Positions 50,716 through 64,000 of a stretch of DNA of 64,000 nucleotides are shown here, one piece after another. The stretch comes from Sialis fuliginosa (taxonomy: Eukaryota > Arthropoda > Insecta > Megaloptera > Sialidae): the NCBI GenBank assembly GCA_961205875.1, contig OY540818.1:16218761-16282760 (forward strand), read 5' to 3'. Position 1 is the first letter of the stretch. Every line of letters starts with the position of its first letter. The translations under genes and the position numbers were made by a program. Below the pieces are notes generated by a model that was not told the DNA's origin, made no database searches, and worked only from the letters and a program-made list of their open reading frames with translations.

Positions 50716-53700
50716 GATCCCATATTTTTTTATAAACTTTGAAAGCGTATGAGGTGCAAACATTTTTTTTTCAAGAAATTCAATGGAAGTGTTTAAAAGC
50801 TGGTTCTTTTCTCTTAAAAATACATTTTTTTTCATCCCAGTATGAGTTTTTTAACCGAGTTATTCATTGTCAAAGTAAAAGTAACTTAAATAATGATCAT
50901 CCCTTCGATGGTTCGATTTTTTCCTCATCCTGTATAATAAAATAAATACGTCGTAGTTTTGCTAGTTGGTTTTTTTTTCGTTGTTTGTACACTCGAAAAT
51001 CTATATTTAAATTAAAAGTAGGACAAAATATATTTACGATTGGTCAGAAAGCGATTCTGTAATATGATGATACAATTATGCATGACCAGTGGTTCTAAAT
51101 ATGTTATAAAACGTGTGCCAGATTCTCTTATTTAATAATTATAAAGGATTTGGTCTAAACTAACACTCTTTCTGCAGGGAATTAAATTTAAATGACAGTT
51201 GTAATAATTAAAATTGTATTCCTTAATGATGTATGGTAGGTACAGTCTGAGTCAAAAATAATGTTAATGTAGATGCAATTAACGATCGAAACCAAAGTAT
51301 GAAATATATTATTCACTTTAAAAACTTGTAGGAAAGTTAAATTAGTTTTTAAACTATATGTAAGCTATATTAATTTCTTTTGTTTAAAACCTTATTTCCC
51401 ATTGTTAACTGTTATTTGAGAATTTTAGTTAAAAAATGAATATTTGTGTTGATAATATGAAAAATTTTATTCTATTCATCTGTCAGAAAAAAATACAAGA
51501 ATTTTATTATTATAAATGACAGAAATGAAAATATTATCAAATAACACTATTTAGAAACATACAAAAATAATAATATTAGTAATTCATATGCTTACATTTA
51601 TGAAAAAATATGTAATAAAACAAATCATTACATTTGAGTACACCATTTTTTTCCAATATTTGCAGGAATAATTTTTTTTCTCGCAATTTTATGCATAAAA
51701 TTTCTTATGAAACTTGTTGCTAAATATGTTAATCACGTGTTATGAAAATTGCAGATTTTTCTCGATGATTGAACCATATATTTATTGGAATTCAATTCTG
51801 TCATAAGAGCTCACGTTAATTAAAAAAAATAAAAACTATGTGGTAAAACCTTCTAAAATTTTGTGTGGGTACTTAAGATTATTTTAGGAATAACTTCTTC
51901 AAATTTCAACTATTTCTCGTGGAAATTAGATATCTGCTGTACATCCTTACTCAAATCAAATTTTATTAATAGTTATGTTGTAAGTTTGTAATAAATTTAC
52001 AGAATGCGATTTTTTTTTTGTATATCGCAGAACCGGGAGAGAGATTGGGAGATATATAACACAAAGTTATGAGGTCCGGCCAATTCTGGTGAGATTTATA
52101 GGCCTATAATGTCGTCTGTTTAATATATTACGGTTGCGTTGTGTGCGGAAATTAGGCCACAATCGATGAAATGTTGTTTAAGTTTATTGATTTAATTTCC
52201 GGGCACAGTTTTTTGGGAGCAGCTATTATAAAAATGTACCTATTAAATTGCGATGTGACGATTTAAAATTTTCATTTTTTTTAATATATATTTTGAAAGT
52301 CAAATATATTGTGAATATACTGTAAAAATTGTAGACCGAAATTCTAAGTATTTAAGAAGTTATAGCACATAGAAGAGAACGGGCGCGTTTTTCTCGAAAC
52401 TACTTTTTATCTGTTGGTGGAAAGTAGAAACAAAATTCTTATCAACCGATCGGATTATAATTTCAACACGTTGTTCTACACAATATTTTTACGATTTTTT
52501 TTTTTAAGTTCGCCATTTTGTTTTTTAATAATATAAATGTCTACCTTTGACCCCAAAAACACAAACAAAGTATAATAAAACTTACTAAAAAATATGTTTT
52601 TGTTTAATTTAAGATTCACATAAAAACATATAAAAAGACTAAAACCGATTTTTCTTTGCAACAACAAAAAAATTCTGAATAAGCTTAAAATTTTAGGCGT
52701 CACAACTGCAATACTGCCTTAATATGTTTCTCATTTCAAATTATTACCAACTGTTGTGTGATAAGATACTGCTTGTAACAAGAATCCACGATTTTACCTT
52801 AGCTACATAATAATTGCAATTTTTCAAGTAAACACTTTGTTGTTGCAAGTCCATCTCTCGCGAGCGGGGGTGGGAGGTGGGTGGGTGTCAGTACGATGTC
52901 GATGACCTTGTTGTGTTTCTCACACACACACACACACAAGAATGCATGCACACAGTGAATACAATTGTCTCATAAGCAAAATTGAATAAGTTTACGTAAA
53001 TCGATTTCTTAATACATAATTTTGTATATTACGCAGTAAAAATATAAACGAGAACGAGACGAGACTATAGGTAGGTAAATACAAAATACAAAAATTAGTA
53101 AAAATATATGTACGTTTTCTTTCCATACGATTTTTTCTATAAATCTAATAACCAGCGTATAAGAAAGTCCTGTGAGATATTTTTATAACCATTATAAAAC
53201 ACAAAAGACACGTGTGCATTGAATTAGATAGAAACAAACAGTCCCTTGAGTGGGATAAAAATTACTTTTAAACAATAAATATACAAAATAATATCCACGA
53301 AAAGCATATTTTCCCAGAAATGTTTTTCAAATGCTTAGGTACTTATTATTTGTATGGTAGGTTTTATATTTAATGATATAAAAGACCCAATTATTGGGTA
53401 TTGGTGGGTAGATATATAACAATATTATTATCGATATTATACAATAAAAAATATAACATTTAATCTAAAAGTATATAAAAGCCCCTAATTGAAAACGAAA
53501 AAATGTTACTTGATTTTGAATTTCAGTGTAAGAGATGGATGGACTATATTTAATGTTCTAAGAAATAGCTTTAAATCAGTATAAAACATACAATGAAAAA
53601 TCTATTTCACAACATTTCCCCCTCATTTACAAAGTAAGAAATACTCGAATATATTAATTATTATTAACATAACACTTAAAAATAAATCAAAAAAACATGG

Positions 53701-55035
53701 GCATGAAAAAATAGCGTTGCAATAATTAAATAACAATTTATTAACAATAAACCGTAATGTAATATATTTAATTAACTGCAGTAAAATAAAATGCATTTTT
53801 TACTTCATACAATAATAATCTTATCTTTATCCCACATACTCGACACAATTTTCGAAAAATTCTTCCGTGCATGCAAAACAACACAGTCCATCTCTTTTAG
53901 ACGCGTGTGGACAGCCATACTCACATCTCACTCTAACGTAAATACGGTCACACTATTATAACTGGACATAATTTCATCTTTTTTTTATACATGCTCCATC
54001 TCGCTCTTACGCATACAATATCCCATGCATATACCTCATTCTACTGTAAATATGACTGCGCTATTATAACTGGACGTAGCTCCATTTCATTCTTACACAC
54101 GCAAGATACAATGCATATACCTCACTCTACTATCAGTATGAATTGCACTATTATAACTGGACACAGTATGTTTCAGTCATGTCCGTGTACAGGAGGTTAG
54201 TTCTCTCTCTGTCCACGCACTTTTTATCTGTGCACCTAGATGGCAGTAGTCGACTGACGTGAAATCAGATGCGTCATGCGTTTCGAGTTGTTTTCAATTG
54301 TTTCGCGTTAGTAGGCGTATAAAAAAAGATGATTTTATTCTTTAGTTGCTTCACTCACAAAAAAGTATTTTTCGTAAAAAATCACAAATTCTTAATTGAA
54401 ATTTCCCCCACTTCAAAAAAAAACCTAATATAATAAAGACGACTTTTTTATCTGTTTGCAATTTTGTAACTACTAATTTTATTATTTAATGGTAAAACTA
54501 TTAGTGCCAAAGTAGCGTAGTAACCAATCAGAACATATTTTAAATTCATCCTCTAATTTAAAAAATCGTAAAAAAACAACGACAGTAATAAATAACAAAT
54601 AAAATAAAATGTTACTAAGTAATGCCATTCAAACATAATTTATTGTTAATTTATTCAAATTGATATGAATCACACAAACTATACAGACACAGCATTAGAC
54701 TACGTTAGATATTTCGTAATCTTAATGAATATAATATAGGCCGTTGTCTCATTGAGGACAACTTTAAAATCGCCTTTTGATTTGCAGTGATATTTCAGTC
54801 ACGACGCAACTGCGGTCGTTTCAGTTGTAAAACAATAATAAACTATATAAAATATAAATAAAATTCAATATGTCAAAACTTAACTGCTGTTATACTGATC
54901 TATAGTTTCAATAATATCGATACAGGAAATATGTATTGAATTATATATGTCACTCATAATAATTTAGTTGTCATATTTATCTATCAACAATAATAAACTG
55001 AAAATTAAATACTGCGTGAACGAAGATTCATTAAA
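50716..55035. other. AT-rich region, no gene recognised
   Basis: Holds a (CA)n run (52921-52938) and a short degenerate tandem repeat (53870-54180). Slightly GC-richer bases at about 52080-52200 show no exon. It may be intron of the 39.7 kb gene. Confidence 0.5.
53870..54180. repeat. Degenerate tandem repeat
   Basis: The phrase ctattataactggac occurs at 53953, 54061 and 54148. Related words (catgcatatacctca, tcactctact) repeat between them. Spacing is uneven (108 and 87 bases). Confidence 0.6.
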
Positions 55036-55708
55036 AAAAAACATCTGCCAAGTGCTTCCTCGTGCTAAATTCACCAAAGGTAGTTAATTATTCAACAATT
55101 TAAATAAAAACCGATAATGTTGAGATAAATTGCCTGGAATTGGTTAACCATTTAATTTTTATACAATTTTACTAAAAAATATTAGTTATAATTTTTCATA
55201 AAACGCACCTGAATATTTTTTTATATATTTTTAATTTTTTGACAATTTCAATCTAAATCTAAATTCATGCAAATGTCAATTTAGAAAAACAAAACTCGAA
55301 TTTTTAAAATAAATTGAGATAAATCTTTGTAAGGGAATATTTTACAACAAACGCTGTAGACCCATATTATAGGAAATTTAATGCTCTACAAAAAAGATTC
55401 TATAAAATTTTCACGTAAAATGTGTCGTTCTTGAGGTATCTTGAAAAAATAAATATTTTGGAATTTCACCCCTCCCCCTTACTCACGATGGTTTTGAAAT
55501 GGGCCCGTCCTCAAAACAGACCCAACCATCCGACCAAATTTCAATAATATCGGTTTAGGGGTTCATGAGTTATGCGTGTGACAAGGATTCAGAGGACAGA
55601 CGGACAGACAGACACGGAACAAAAAGTGTTTGTCTTGACGTGAAATGAATAAATCAATTTAAAATTTTGAAATCGGAGAACATTTTTTTGTGTCAATCTG
55701 AAACGTCA
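55036..55708 (-). repeat. Dispersed repeat, inverse copy of 44861-45530
   Basis: Reads gtgcttcctcgtgctaaatt, then ccaaccatccgaccaaattt and gagttatgcgtgtgacaagg, the reverse order and strand of the 44.9 kb copy. Confidence 0.75.
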
Positions 55709-56859
55709 GTTAATCTTTCTATATCGTTATAAACGGTTCATCGAAATTATTTGAATTTTTAATACGTTAAACTAGATGAAATAAGGTACATTTTAACACA
55801 AATCCGAAGTTTCTATGACTTATAGTTTCAGAGTAATATATCGCTAAACAATAATATTCAAGAATGCTTGGAAAGATAATTTAACAAAAATTGAAATAAT
55901 TTATGGCCAACTGTCACCATCGGTAAGTAAATTATCACACAAAAAACGCATATCGTGGTCGCCAAAACCATCCAAGACTGTCGTAGATAATAATATGAAT
56001 GACAAAAGATACATACAATAACAATTCAAATCAGATGAAGACGTGTATTTGTTTTTTTATATTCTGTTTTGTTAACCTACACACATCAAAAATGACTTCA
56101 TTTGCTGTCCACTTGTTCTGTGACTGTTGAAAACTTTTACAAAGAAAATGATGTAAAATGTGATATGTAGGTATTTCTGAACATAAACTTGGTACATTAT
56201 ATTATTGCTGTAATAGCTGGCCTATAAATATGAAGAAAAACACTTGACGTTATAATAATATCATTAAAAGCTGTCTAAAAAGTTCAAGAGGAGCTAGAAG
56301 ACAAAAATAAAATATATAAAAAAAAAAAATAATAATATCATCATAAATACTGTGGGTAGATGGGTTTATAAGATTTTTGTCATTCAGTACGACTAACTAA
56401 AGTGTTTTCTTCTGTAGGCTTTCGTGGCCGTTGTCCATAGTAGCTAACTTTTCGGGCTGTTGTCCACGTTGTCGTATTTTTACACTTGACGTTTCGACTC
56501 TCATGTCGGAGTCTTCTTCAGAAGTGATTCTGAAACTGTTTCTTCAGAAGTGATACTTTCGAGGTGGTTCCATATACATTTTATCAAAATATGACCATGG
56601 GTTTCAAAGATACGTCACTCATAAGGGAAAAATAAAAAACTTTTTTTGAAAAAAATGAAACCGACTTCAAAAACTGTTATATTTAATTATTAGGTATACT
56701 TTTGGGTGTTTTTAATTTTATTTAAAAAAATTAATATCAGATCTCAAAACAAATCGTAGACCAATTCTAAAAAGAGCGTTTTCAAGCTTACTGGATATCA
56801 TCATCAAATCTGTTCGAGAACTGACGAGAACTATCGAATTGCTTAAAACGATACATTAC
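55709..56859. other. AT-rich region with a retroelement-like tail fragment
   Basis: At 56410-56560, ggctttcgtggccgttgtcc and acttgacgtttcgactctca are followed by gtcggagtcttcttcagaag. This resembles a repeat tail common in arthropod genomes. No reverse transcriptase reading frame is present. Confidence 0.45.
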
Positions 56860-57508
56860 ACACATACAGGAGGTCATAAATGTACACACGTCAGTGAAAG
56901 TTTTATCCAAATCGGTTCAGTACATTCTAAGATCTAATTCTACATCATTGTGGGCTTACATATTAATGGTGAAAAATAAAATAAAAAATCTGTAATACAC
57001 TCATACAAGGGATCATAAACGCACACACGTCAGTGAAAGTTTCGCCCAAATCGGTTCAGTACATTCTGAGATCTAGTTCTAAATCACCGTGGGCTTACAT
57101 ATTAATGGTGAAAAAAAATCTGTAAAATACACACATACAAGGGGTCATAACGTACACACATCAGTGAAAGTTTCACCCAAATCGGTTCAGTACATTCTGA
57201 AATCTAGTTCTAAAACACCGTGGGCTTACATATTAATGGTGAAAAAATAAAAATAAAAAAACTGTAAAATACACACATACAAGGGGTCATAAACGTACAC
57301 GCGTCAGTGAAAGTTTCACCCAAATCGGTTCAGTACATTCTGAGATCTAGTTCTAAATCACCGTGGGCTTACATATTAATGGTGAAAAAAAAATAAAAAA
57401 ATCTGTCAGTGAAAGTTTCACCTAAATCGGTTCAGTACATTCTGAGATCTAGTTCTACATCATCGTGGGCTTGCATATTAATGGTAAAAAAATATTTAAA
57501 AAATCTGT
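56860..57508. repeat. Tandem array, about 5 units of 130-140 bp
   Basis: Each unit holds gtcagtgaaagtttcaccca, aaatcggttcagtacattct and gtgggcttacatattaatgg. Unit anchors are at about 56889, 57028, 57160, 57302 and 57404; the last unit is shortened. Confidence 0.88.
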
Positions 57509-57989
57509 AAGGATTGTAGCTACAGAAGCTGGGATAGTCACAAGAGGAATTTACATACAGTATAATATACAATAATTCATCATAACTACATTGAAACAAT
57601 AAAATAGCAGCAGCGAGATTACTGCAGCCACACCCGCGAGATGCTGACTGAGATATCTGACATATGTCGCATGTGATACGAGAGTAAACACTCACATGTT
57701 ATTATAGTTTATTGCAGAAGGTATATGATCACGATGATATCATATTATGTACATAATATCTGCTAGGTACATTTTTATCGAAGAAAGACATGGGGATAAT
57801 GAACCCAGGTGATTTACCTGTAGTGTTTTTAAAAATAATAACTGTCATACAGTGAGTAATCTTAAAGCAGCCCCCGTTTTTGCATAATTTATATTTTAAA
57901 ATATCAACTTAGGTGGTTTGTTTTTTTAAATTTTTTTATATTTTTCCCACTCTTTTGGAGTCTTGGTCGTTTTAAAATTAAAAGCAAGG

Positions 57990-58354
57990 TATACTATTTT
58001 TTTTTTGGGATTGACGGGCTTCTTTTTTGTAATTCTCATGAACTCATGTTACTAAATGATAAGTACTTATACGATACGAAAGTTATAAAATAAAGAATGG
58101 TAAAATTGTAAACAATGTAAAGCAAATGCCATGATAATATAATAATTAATAAATAGATTACACTAATAATTAGTTCAAACGTTCACCATTTTGATACCCA
58201 CTGGCCGATTGTGTTCAAATTAAGCTATTTTACAGTTAAATGTCTATAGATTATGTTTCAGTAATGGTGGTTATCAAATATCAACAAATATTTTTAATTT
58301 AGTACATTTATCTGATATTAAAATTATCGTCTCCCTGAAGTGCAAAGGTACTGG
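57990..58354 (-). mobile_element. TA-type MITE family, copy H (truncated)
   Basis: Inverse orientation. Contains ggtaaaattgtaaacaatgt and cactggccgattgtgttcaa, and ends near ggtactgg. The outer terminus toward 57990 is missing. Confidence 0.65.
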
Positions 58355-58491
58355 ACGTTTATTACGAAATGTAGCTGATATGTTGAGGCGCAGTAAAACG
58401 CGTCGTCGTCGCGGCGAATACGCGCATCGTCAAGTAATTCTTGGCCAATGAACTTTGGTTTCCACAAAAACGTGTGTATCTGGATCGAGAT

Positions 58492-60830
58492 TAGGGTTGT
58501 TAGGGATATGACATATCGGTTACGGATACGGATAAGGATATATTTTTTTCTTGGTTTCGGTTTCGAATACGGATATGGATTTTTTTCTATCTTGGTTTCG
58601 GTTTCGGATACGGATATGGATATTTTTTTTTCTTAGTTTCGGTTTCGGATACGGATAGGGATATTTTGCCCCCTTTAGTTTCGGATATGGATACGGATAC
58701 GGATATTTTTTAATTTTTTTTTGTATTTTTCAGCCCGTAGTATAGTTTTCGTTGAAATTAGATACAGTCGAAAATTTCGAAATCGGTTATAACGATATCG
58801 TTTAATACAACATATCGGTTTTAACGACTCAAAATAAAAGTTCCGACTGAATGCCATATATGGTAATTGTCTAGTTCCCGGTTTTTACGACTTAAAATGA
58901 CTGATCCCCTAGATGTCGTTATAACTGATTTAGACTGTCTGTATATACCATTTACTTATAATCTATAAAAATTTACATTTCTAGCTATCTGTCTAATTTC
59001 CAGATTTAAATAATATAAATAATTTTTTGTGACAACAATAAAAATTTGAAGTCACGAATTCTAATAAAATTGAAATATGATGATAAACTTGATTTAATAA
59101 AACGGCCAAGTGCGTGTTGGGCACGCACATGATAGGTTTCCGTAGTCATTACGATTTATAAACAAGAGTTATTTCAACGGACGCTCTGATAACGACATTT
59201 AAATGCAAATATATCGTGACTGAAGGGTTAAAATCAAAAGGTTATATAACATTTTTTGTTGCATTTTAGGAGACCTATCTAAAGATACCCCACTCATTGG
59301 GGTAAGTGAAAAAAAATTTGAGTACAATTTTTAGTCTATGAGAGGGGGTCCAAAATGATTTTGACAGTGTTCGTTATAATTTTCAGTGAAAGTACTAATT
59401 CAAAGCTACATTCTGAATTTTTTTCAGATTTTTGGAATAGATAGTTTAGAAATTAGGGTGGGGGGGACGCTCTGATAACGACATTAAAATGCAAATATAT
59501 CGTGACTGAAGGGTTAAAATCAAAAGATCATTTAACATTTTTTATTGCATTTTGGGAGACCTATCCAATGACCACCCACTCAATGGGTTAAGTGAAAAAA
59601 AAGTGTGAGTTCACTTTTCAGTCTATGTGAGGGGAGTCCAAAATAATTTTGACAGTGTTTGTTCTAATTTTCAGTGGAAGTACTAATTGAAAGCTACATT
59701 CTGAATTTTTTCAGATTTTTCGAATAAATAGTTTAGAAATTAAGGGGGGGAGACGCTCTGATAACGACATTTAAATGCAAATATGTCGTGACTGAAGGAT
59801 TAAAATCAAAAGATGATATAACATTTTTTATTGCATTTTAGGAGACCTATCCAATGACCACCCATTCAATGGGTTAAGTGAAAAAAAAAATGTGAGTTCA
59901 CTTTTCAGTCTATGGGAGGGGAGTCCAAAATAATTTTGACAGTGTTCGTTATAATTTTCAGTGAAAGTGCTAATTAAAAGCTACATTCTTGAATTTTTTC
60001 AGATTTTTTAAATTGATAGTTTAGAAATTAGGGGGGGGGGCGCTTTTATCCCGACTTTGAATGCAAATATATCGTGACTGAAGGGTTAAAATCAAAATGT
60101 CATATTACATTTTTTATTACATTTTTGGAGACCTATCTAAAGACATCACACTTAATGGATTAAGTGAAAATTTTTTTTTGAAAATACTTTTCAGTCTATG
60201 GAAAGGGGGTCCAAAAATTTTTTTTTTTTTTAAATATTATCATTTATTTTTTTGAGTTATCAGTCTTCGTCCGTATACCAAATTTCATCTTAATTGGCTT
60301 AAAATTTTTGTGGACGGACGGACGGACGGAAATAGCGAAACTAGTTTTCTACGGAAACCTAAAAATTGATGTTTAATTTACAATTTAAAAAAAAATTTAA
60401 GTAGATTTAAAAAAAAGTGATTATTGCTTTATTTAAAAAATCATCTGTTATAATCTATGGTAGCGAATTTAAAAATAGAGACTAAATAAAAGTACATGAT
60501 ACACCAATTAAATTTCAGGCGGTAAATACAAATTTATAATCTGCTCGTATGTTTTGTTTGTGTCTCGAGGCTTGGCGCAAGAAGTAGGAAACTATCCGAA
60601 ATAATATCCGAAATAATCATTTCGGATACGGTTTCGGTTTCGGAGTTCAGAATCTTATTATTTCGGTTACGGTTTCGGTTTCGGAGTTCAGAATTTAATT
60701 ATTTCGGTTACGGTTTCGGTTTCGGAGTTCAGAATTTAATTATTTCGGATACGGTTTCGGTTTCGGAGGTCAAATCTTTTCGGATATCCGATAGTTTCGG
60801 TTTCGGATACGGAGCTCCGTAACATCCCTA
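58492..60830 (+). mobile_element. hAT-like element with TTTCGG/GGATAC repeats, 2339 bp
   Basis: Flanked by an 8-base direct repeat ATCGAGAT (58484-58491 and 60831-60838). The left end TAGGGTTGTTAGGG mirrors the right end GTAACATCCCTA. Eight-base duplications and TAGGG-type ends fit the hAT superfamily. The subterminal zones are filled with variants of ggatacggatat and tttcggtttcgg. The middle (59101-60366) is a different, nested repeat. The 62-codon open frame at 58448-58636 is a translation of the hexamer-like repeats. Confidence 0.75.
59101..60366 (+). repeat. Nested repeat with four units of about 286 bp
   Basis: Begins ggccaagtgcgtgttgggca and ends ctacggaaacctaaaaa, both like a repeat common in lepidopteran genomes. 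Inside, units starting gacgctctgataacgac at about 59180, 59466, 59752 and 60040 (the last diverged) repeat caaatatatcgtgactgaag and gtgaaagtactaatt. A (GGAC)n run lies near 60304-60330. Confidence 0.8.
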
Positions 60831-63800
60831 ATCGAGATACATCTGTCTCGGCGCTTCTCAAACGGTGGTACGACTGCATCCACCATCCTTTTATTTAATT
60901 TGTATTACTTTGAAACAAATTTAAGAGGCTATCCATAAACATATTTTTGCCCCCCTCCCCCCCCCCTCCTTCTTTCTACGTGCTCTTCAATCAACGGTAT
61001 ACAAAAACCAAAAGTTTAATTTTGTGTATTCTAATAATATAAATAAAGTAATTATATTTATATTAGTGCAACATGTTGAGAGTCCCTGTCAAAGTATCAC
61101 CCTCTCTGTCACACAACATACTGTTGACCTATCTCTCTGACATATGTAAACAACCATTCCAGGAAATTCTTTAGACGATACGAGAGCTACGTATAATAAC
61201 TACAGCACGCAATCATTAGTATCAATAAAAAAAACTGGTTATACAAATCAAATAATCGGATAGGTGCAAGCTATACTTGCAGTTAGTGTCCCGTGCCATC
61301 AGTCCAAAATTTTGAAAAATATGCAAGAATAAAAGTTTTTCCTCACATCGTGAGAAATATTTTTTGTCGAAAAATGTTTTCTCTAAAAATAATGGTTCAG
61401 CAGTTGTAAGGAAATAAACAATTAAATTATTTATAATAATTGATCGCACTAGAATTTTTTAATCCTGATAAATTTGACTCAATGTTCATGATTTTTTTTT
61501 TTTAGAATTTCTGAGCGATCTTTTTGGTGATAAGGGTGAGGGACACCAATTTTAAGTGTTTTTCCCAAAAAAGTGTATAAAAAATACATCATATTTATTG
61601 TTGAATTCGTGTTTCAATAAGTATTCATTTGGAACCCTACACAGAATCAAAATTCAACTTTATATATTTCAACGTCTATAATTAAAATATAATTTACCCT
61701 ACGACGTTTTCTCATTAAATGGCAAGCTTTTCCATTTTTTTCAAAAATGGCCAATTGTGGATGTAAAAATAAAATTTTATCATGTATTTATAACATAAAA
61801 ATATATATTTCCTCTTATTTTCGTAAAAATCTCTTCATTTTTACGTTAATTATTACATTATTAGTGATAAAAAAAGTTTTTCGACATTTTTTTTATTTTT
61901 GAGGTTATGATACGTTTGAAAAGTAACGCTACCTATGCAGTTATATAGTCTATTAACTTATAAGTTTATTTTTTATTTTTCTATGACCTAAAGATCGGAG
62001 ATATTTCAAAAACAGTGTAGCGATACACTCGAAATTTATCAAAAATTCACAATTATGCAGTTTTCTCGGGACGCACATGGCCGATTTTTCTAAATTTTTG
62101 ATTTTCAACTTATCTTCGAACATATAAAGAGAACATTAAAAAAAAATCCAACTTCCCGAATGCATCACTTCAAAATGTTAATTTCCCTCTACTATAGGTA
62201 CTACGAGTTGCGTCCATGCAACTTATTGTTAGTTCAAATAGACGGGTGAACGTTCTGCACTAAAACATTACGCGCATACAAACACACAAGCACACGCAGT
62301 ATAATTATTTATTTTAGTTGTTTTGTTTACATCGCATCGATATTACTGATACGAAAAATACGTGCATTGTTATGAATATCTTCGCGCGTGGTTGGTAGCG
62401 CGTTTTTAACAACAACACACTTCACGTTACATCGACGAGGTGATACAGTCGACGCACTACAATTATTAAATACAGTATTATATTTCATTCATTTATCTTT
62501 TTGCACGAATTTAACAAAAACAAAATTGAACGAATTTGTATATGATATTTTGCAAATAACATTTTTCGAATTAATTTTGTATTAAATTCTGATCAAGTTA
62601 CGAAAAAAAGTTTTAGATAAAAGTTGTAGACAATATTATGATTTTTCATTTTGATAATAACGTATGTAACGATTTTCTGATCCGTTTCGAAAATAATAAA
62701 CATTTTCCTCGAAATTACACACGTTAAAAGTTATTCTTTATAAAAAATAAAGCTTAAACCTTATCTATATATTCTAAATATAATTCCATAGTCTCTATTT
62801 ACGTTTAGTAAACACTGGTGTAAGTATACCCCCCCCCCCCTCCCCCAATATATATATATATTCCAATTCCAATTGAAAAAGAACCGTATTAATGCATCTA
62901 TTGTGAAACAAAAGTTGTAAAGCAAAATTATCGTTTATTGGTACATAGTTATAGATTCTTACTATATAATCATAATGATTATATAGTAGACATCCGTAAC
63001 GATGTTTGTCTGTGTTCTGATTATTGCACCATCTATCGGAATCCGTCCAAACAATAATAAACATAAAAAAAACATAACCTATATTTTTTTGATTAAGCAA
63101 TAAAATTATTATTTTCTATAAATAGATGCACTTGATAGGGTATAATATGTAAAATAAAATCTAATTCTAATAATTTAATTATATATTTTTAAATAAAAAT
63201 TGATTTAAATATTCTCTAAGAATTCTTGCTTAAACTTAAGCATTTTTTGCCTCCTGCGACTTCTCTTAAAAAGTTTTAGTTTCCGAGTAAAAAAATGATT
63301 TTGGATATGCTTGTCCTTATTTAAACAGGATTAACTATTTCATTCTTCTTAGAAAAAGAGATAGATATATCCCAAACGCCACCGCATCTCTCTCAATGTT
63401 TTAAAGAAATGTTACACCATTATGTTAATACAGAATGCGCGGTCCATGTTTTATGTCTATAGTTTCTATTAAAAAAAGTTGAGCTTTTAAAAAATTAATA
63501 AGATAATTTTACTTCTTCCTTGAAGTGTGACAATTTTTGTCTACAAAAATTTCTTCTAACGTCTTTATCTGAGATACTCGTGTGGAAGTTTTAAAATGGA
63601 ACACCCTGTATAAAGTATATAATTTACCCCCTCTCGAGAGGTTCTACTGTACTCTTAATACATTTATCCCTATTGCTGATAGTCGTACTGTATAATCGAA
63701 TGACCAAACACACAGCGTTGCATTTTACAGTAGTATTTTTGAGCGCAGAGTGATTTTTCTATAAATATTACCACCTACTTCCGCAACCGGCCCGATAAAT

Positions 63801-64000
63801 CAATGACATACAATCTGTATCATCGTCACAGCGGTTCTAAACATTTTTTTTAAAGTTAAATCACATTTTGAAACTAAATAGATTAAAACACTATAGCTGC
63901 TAGCCGCGACTTCGATCACGTGAAATTTAGGTTAGAAATAAAACCCATGAAGAAGAAGGTTAGGTAATAGAGATTTATGTTATGAAAGTCGATAAAACAG
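60831..64000. other. AT-rich region, no gene recognised
   Basis: Contains poly-C/T runs (60951-60970 and 62829-62846) and a short (TA)n. The minus-strand frame at 62795 and others have no protein-like composition. No bounded repeat was recognised. Confidence 0.5.

Noticed and set aside
58448..58636. 62-codon open frame with Gly/Phe/Tyr-rich repeats
   Set aside because: It is a translation of the GGATAC/TTTCGG-type DNA repeats of the hAT-like element.
59101..60366. CRISPR-like regular repeats
   Set aside because: Units are about 286 bp of diverged tandem repeat in an animal genome, without short identical repeats and unique spacers.
40761..64000. Search for an upstream exon or DNA-binding domain of the 39.7 kb gene
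   Set aside because: No segment on the minus strand had coding-like composition together with acceptor and donor consensus; the upstream exons may lie outside the window.

Overview
This is an insect nuclear genome window, most likely from a moth or butterfly (Lepidoptera). The DNA is AT-rich, the genes are interrupted by introns with GT-AG borders, and G/C-ending codons mark the real exons sharply. All recognised proteins are close to insect or vertebrate orthologues. Many short dispersed repeats resemble ones common in lepidopteran genomes, such as the block beginning 'ggccaagtgcg' and the 'aaccgatcttgatgaaattt'-type tails. The order is an inference from repeat style; the window contains no species marker.

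Layout. (1) 1-21908: the 3' part of the atypical protein kinase C gene (aPKC, + strand). Its PB1-coding exons were not found and probably lie upstream of the window. Exons run from 7515 to 19346 across large repeat-filled introns. Two features stand out. Two neighbouring exons (16820-16941 and 17789-17904) encode alternative versions of the same C-tail segment. The annotated TGA stop is followed in the same frame by 118 further sense codons of coding-like, proline-rich sequence, which suggests stop-codon readthrough. (2) 21909-23959: AAAS/aladin (+), a nucleoporin. (3) 24109-26531: a 2.4 kb near-perfect palindrome built from smaller inverted units, between the 3' ends of AAAS and RtcB. (4) 26798-29153: RtcB tRNA-splicing ligase (-), divergent from GPN1 (29731-31036, +), an RNA polymerase II import GTPase. 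(5) 31221-32412: the HAP40/F8A orthologue, a huntingtin partner (-), divergent from mRpS21 (32974-33303, +). (6) 39669-40760: a large GC-rich exon (-) of an unrecognised, probably transcription-regulatory protein. (7) 40761-64000: no recognised gene. This stretch is AT-rich DNA with many non-autonomous DNA transposons (MITEs), tandem arrays and decayed repeats, and may be upstream intron of the gene in (6).

The genes do not form one pathway. They are housekeeping and polarity genes in compact divergent or convergent pairs, between long repeat-rich stretches. Transposon families with identifiable target-site duplications include Harbinger-like (TWA), TA-type, piggyBac-like (TTAA) and hAT-like (8 bp). 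No transposase, reverse transcriptase, complete tRNA, rRNA or CRISPR array was seen. Exon borders were placed by hand from splice consensus, frame continuity and remembered family sequences.
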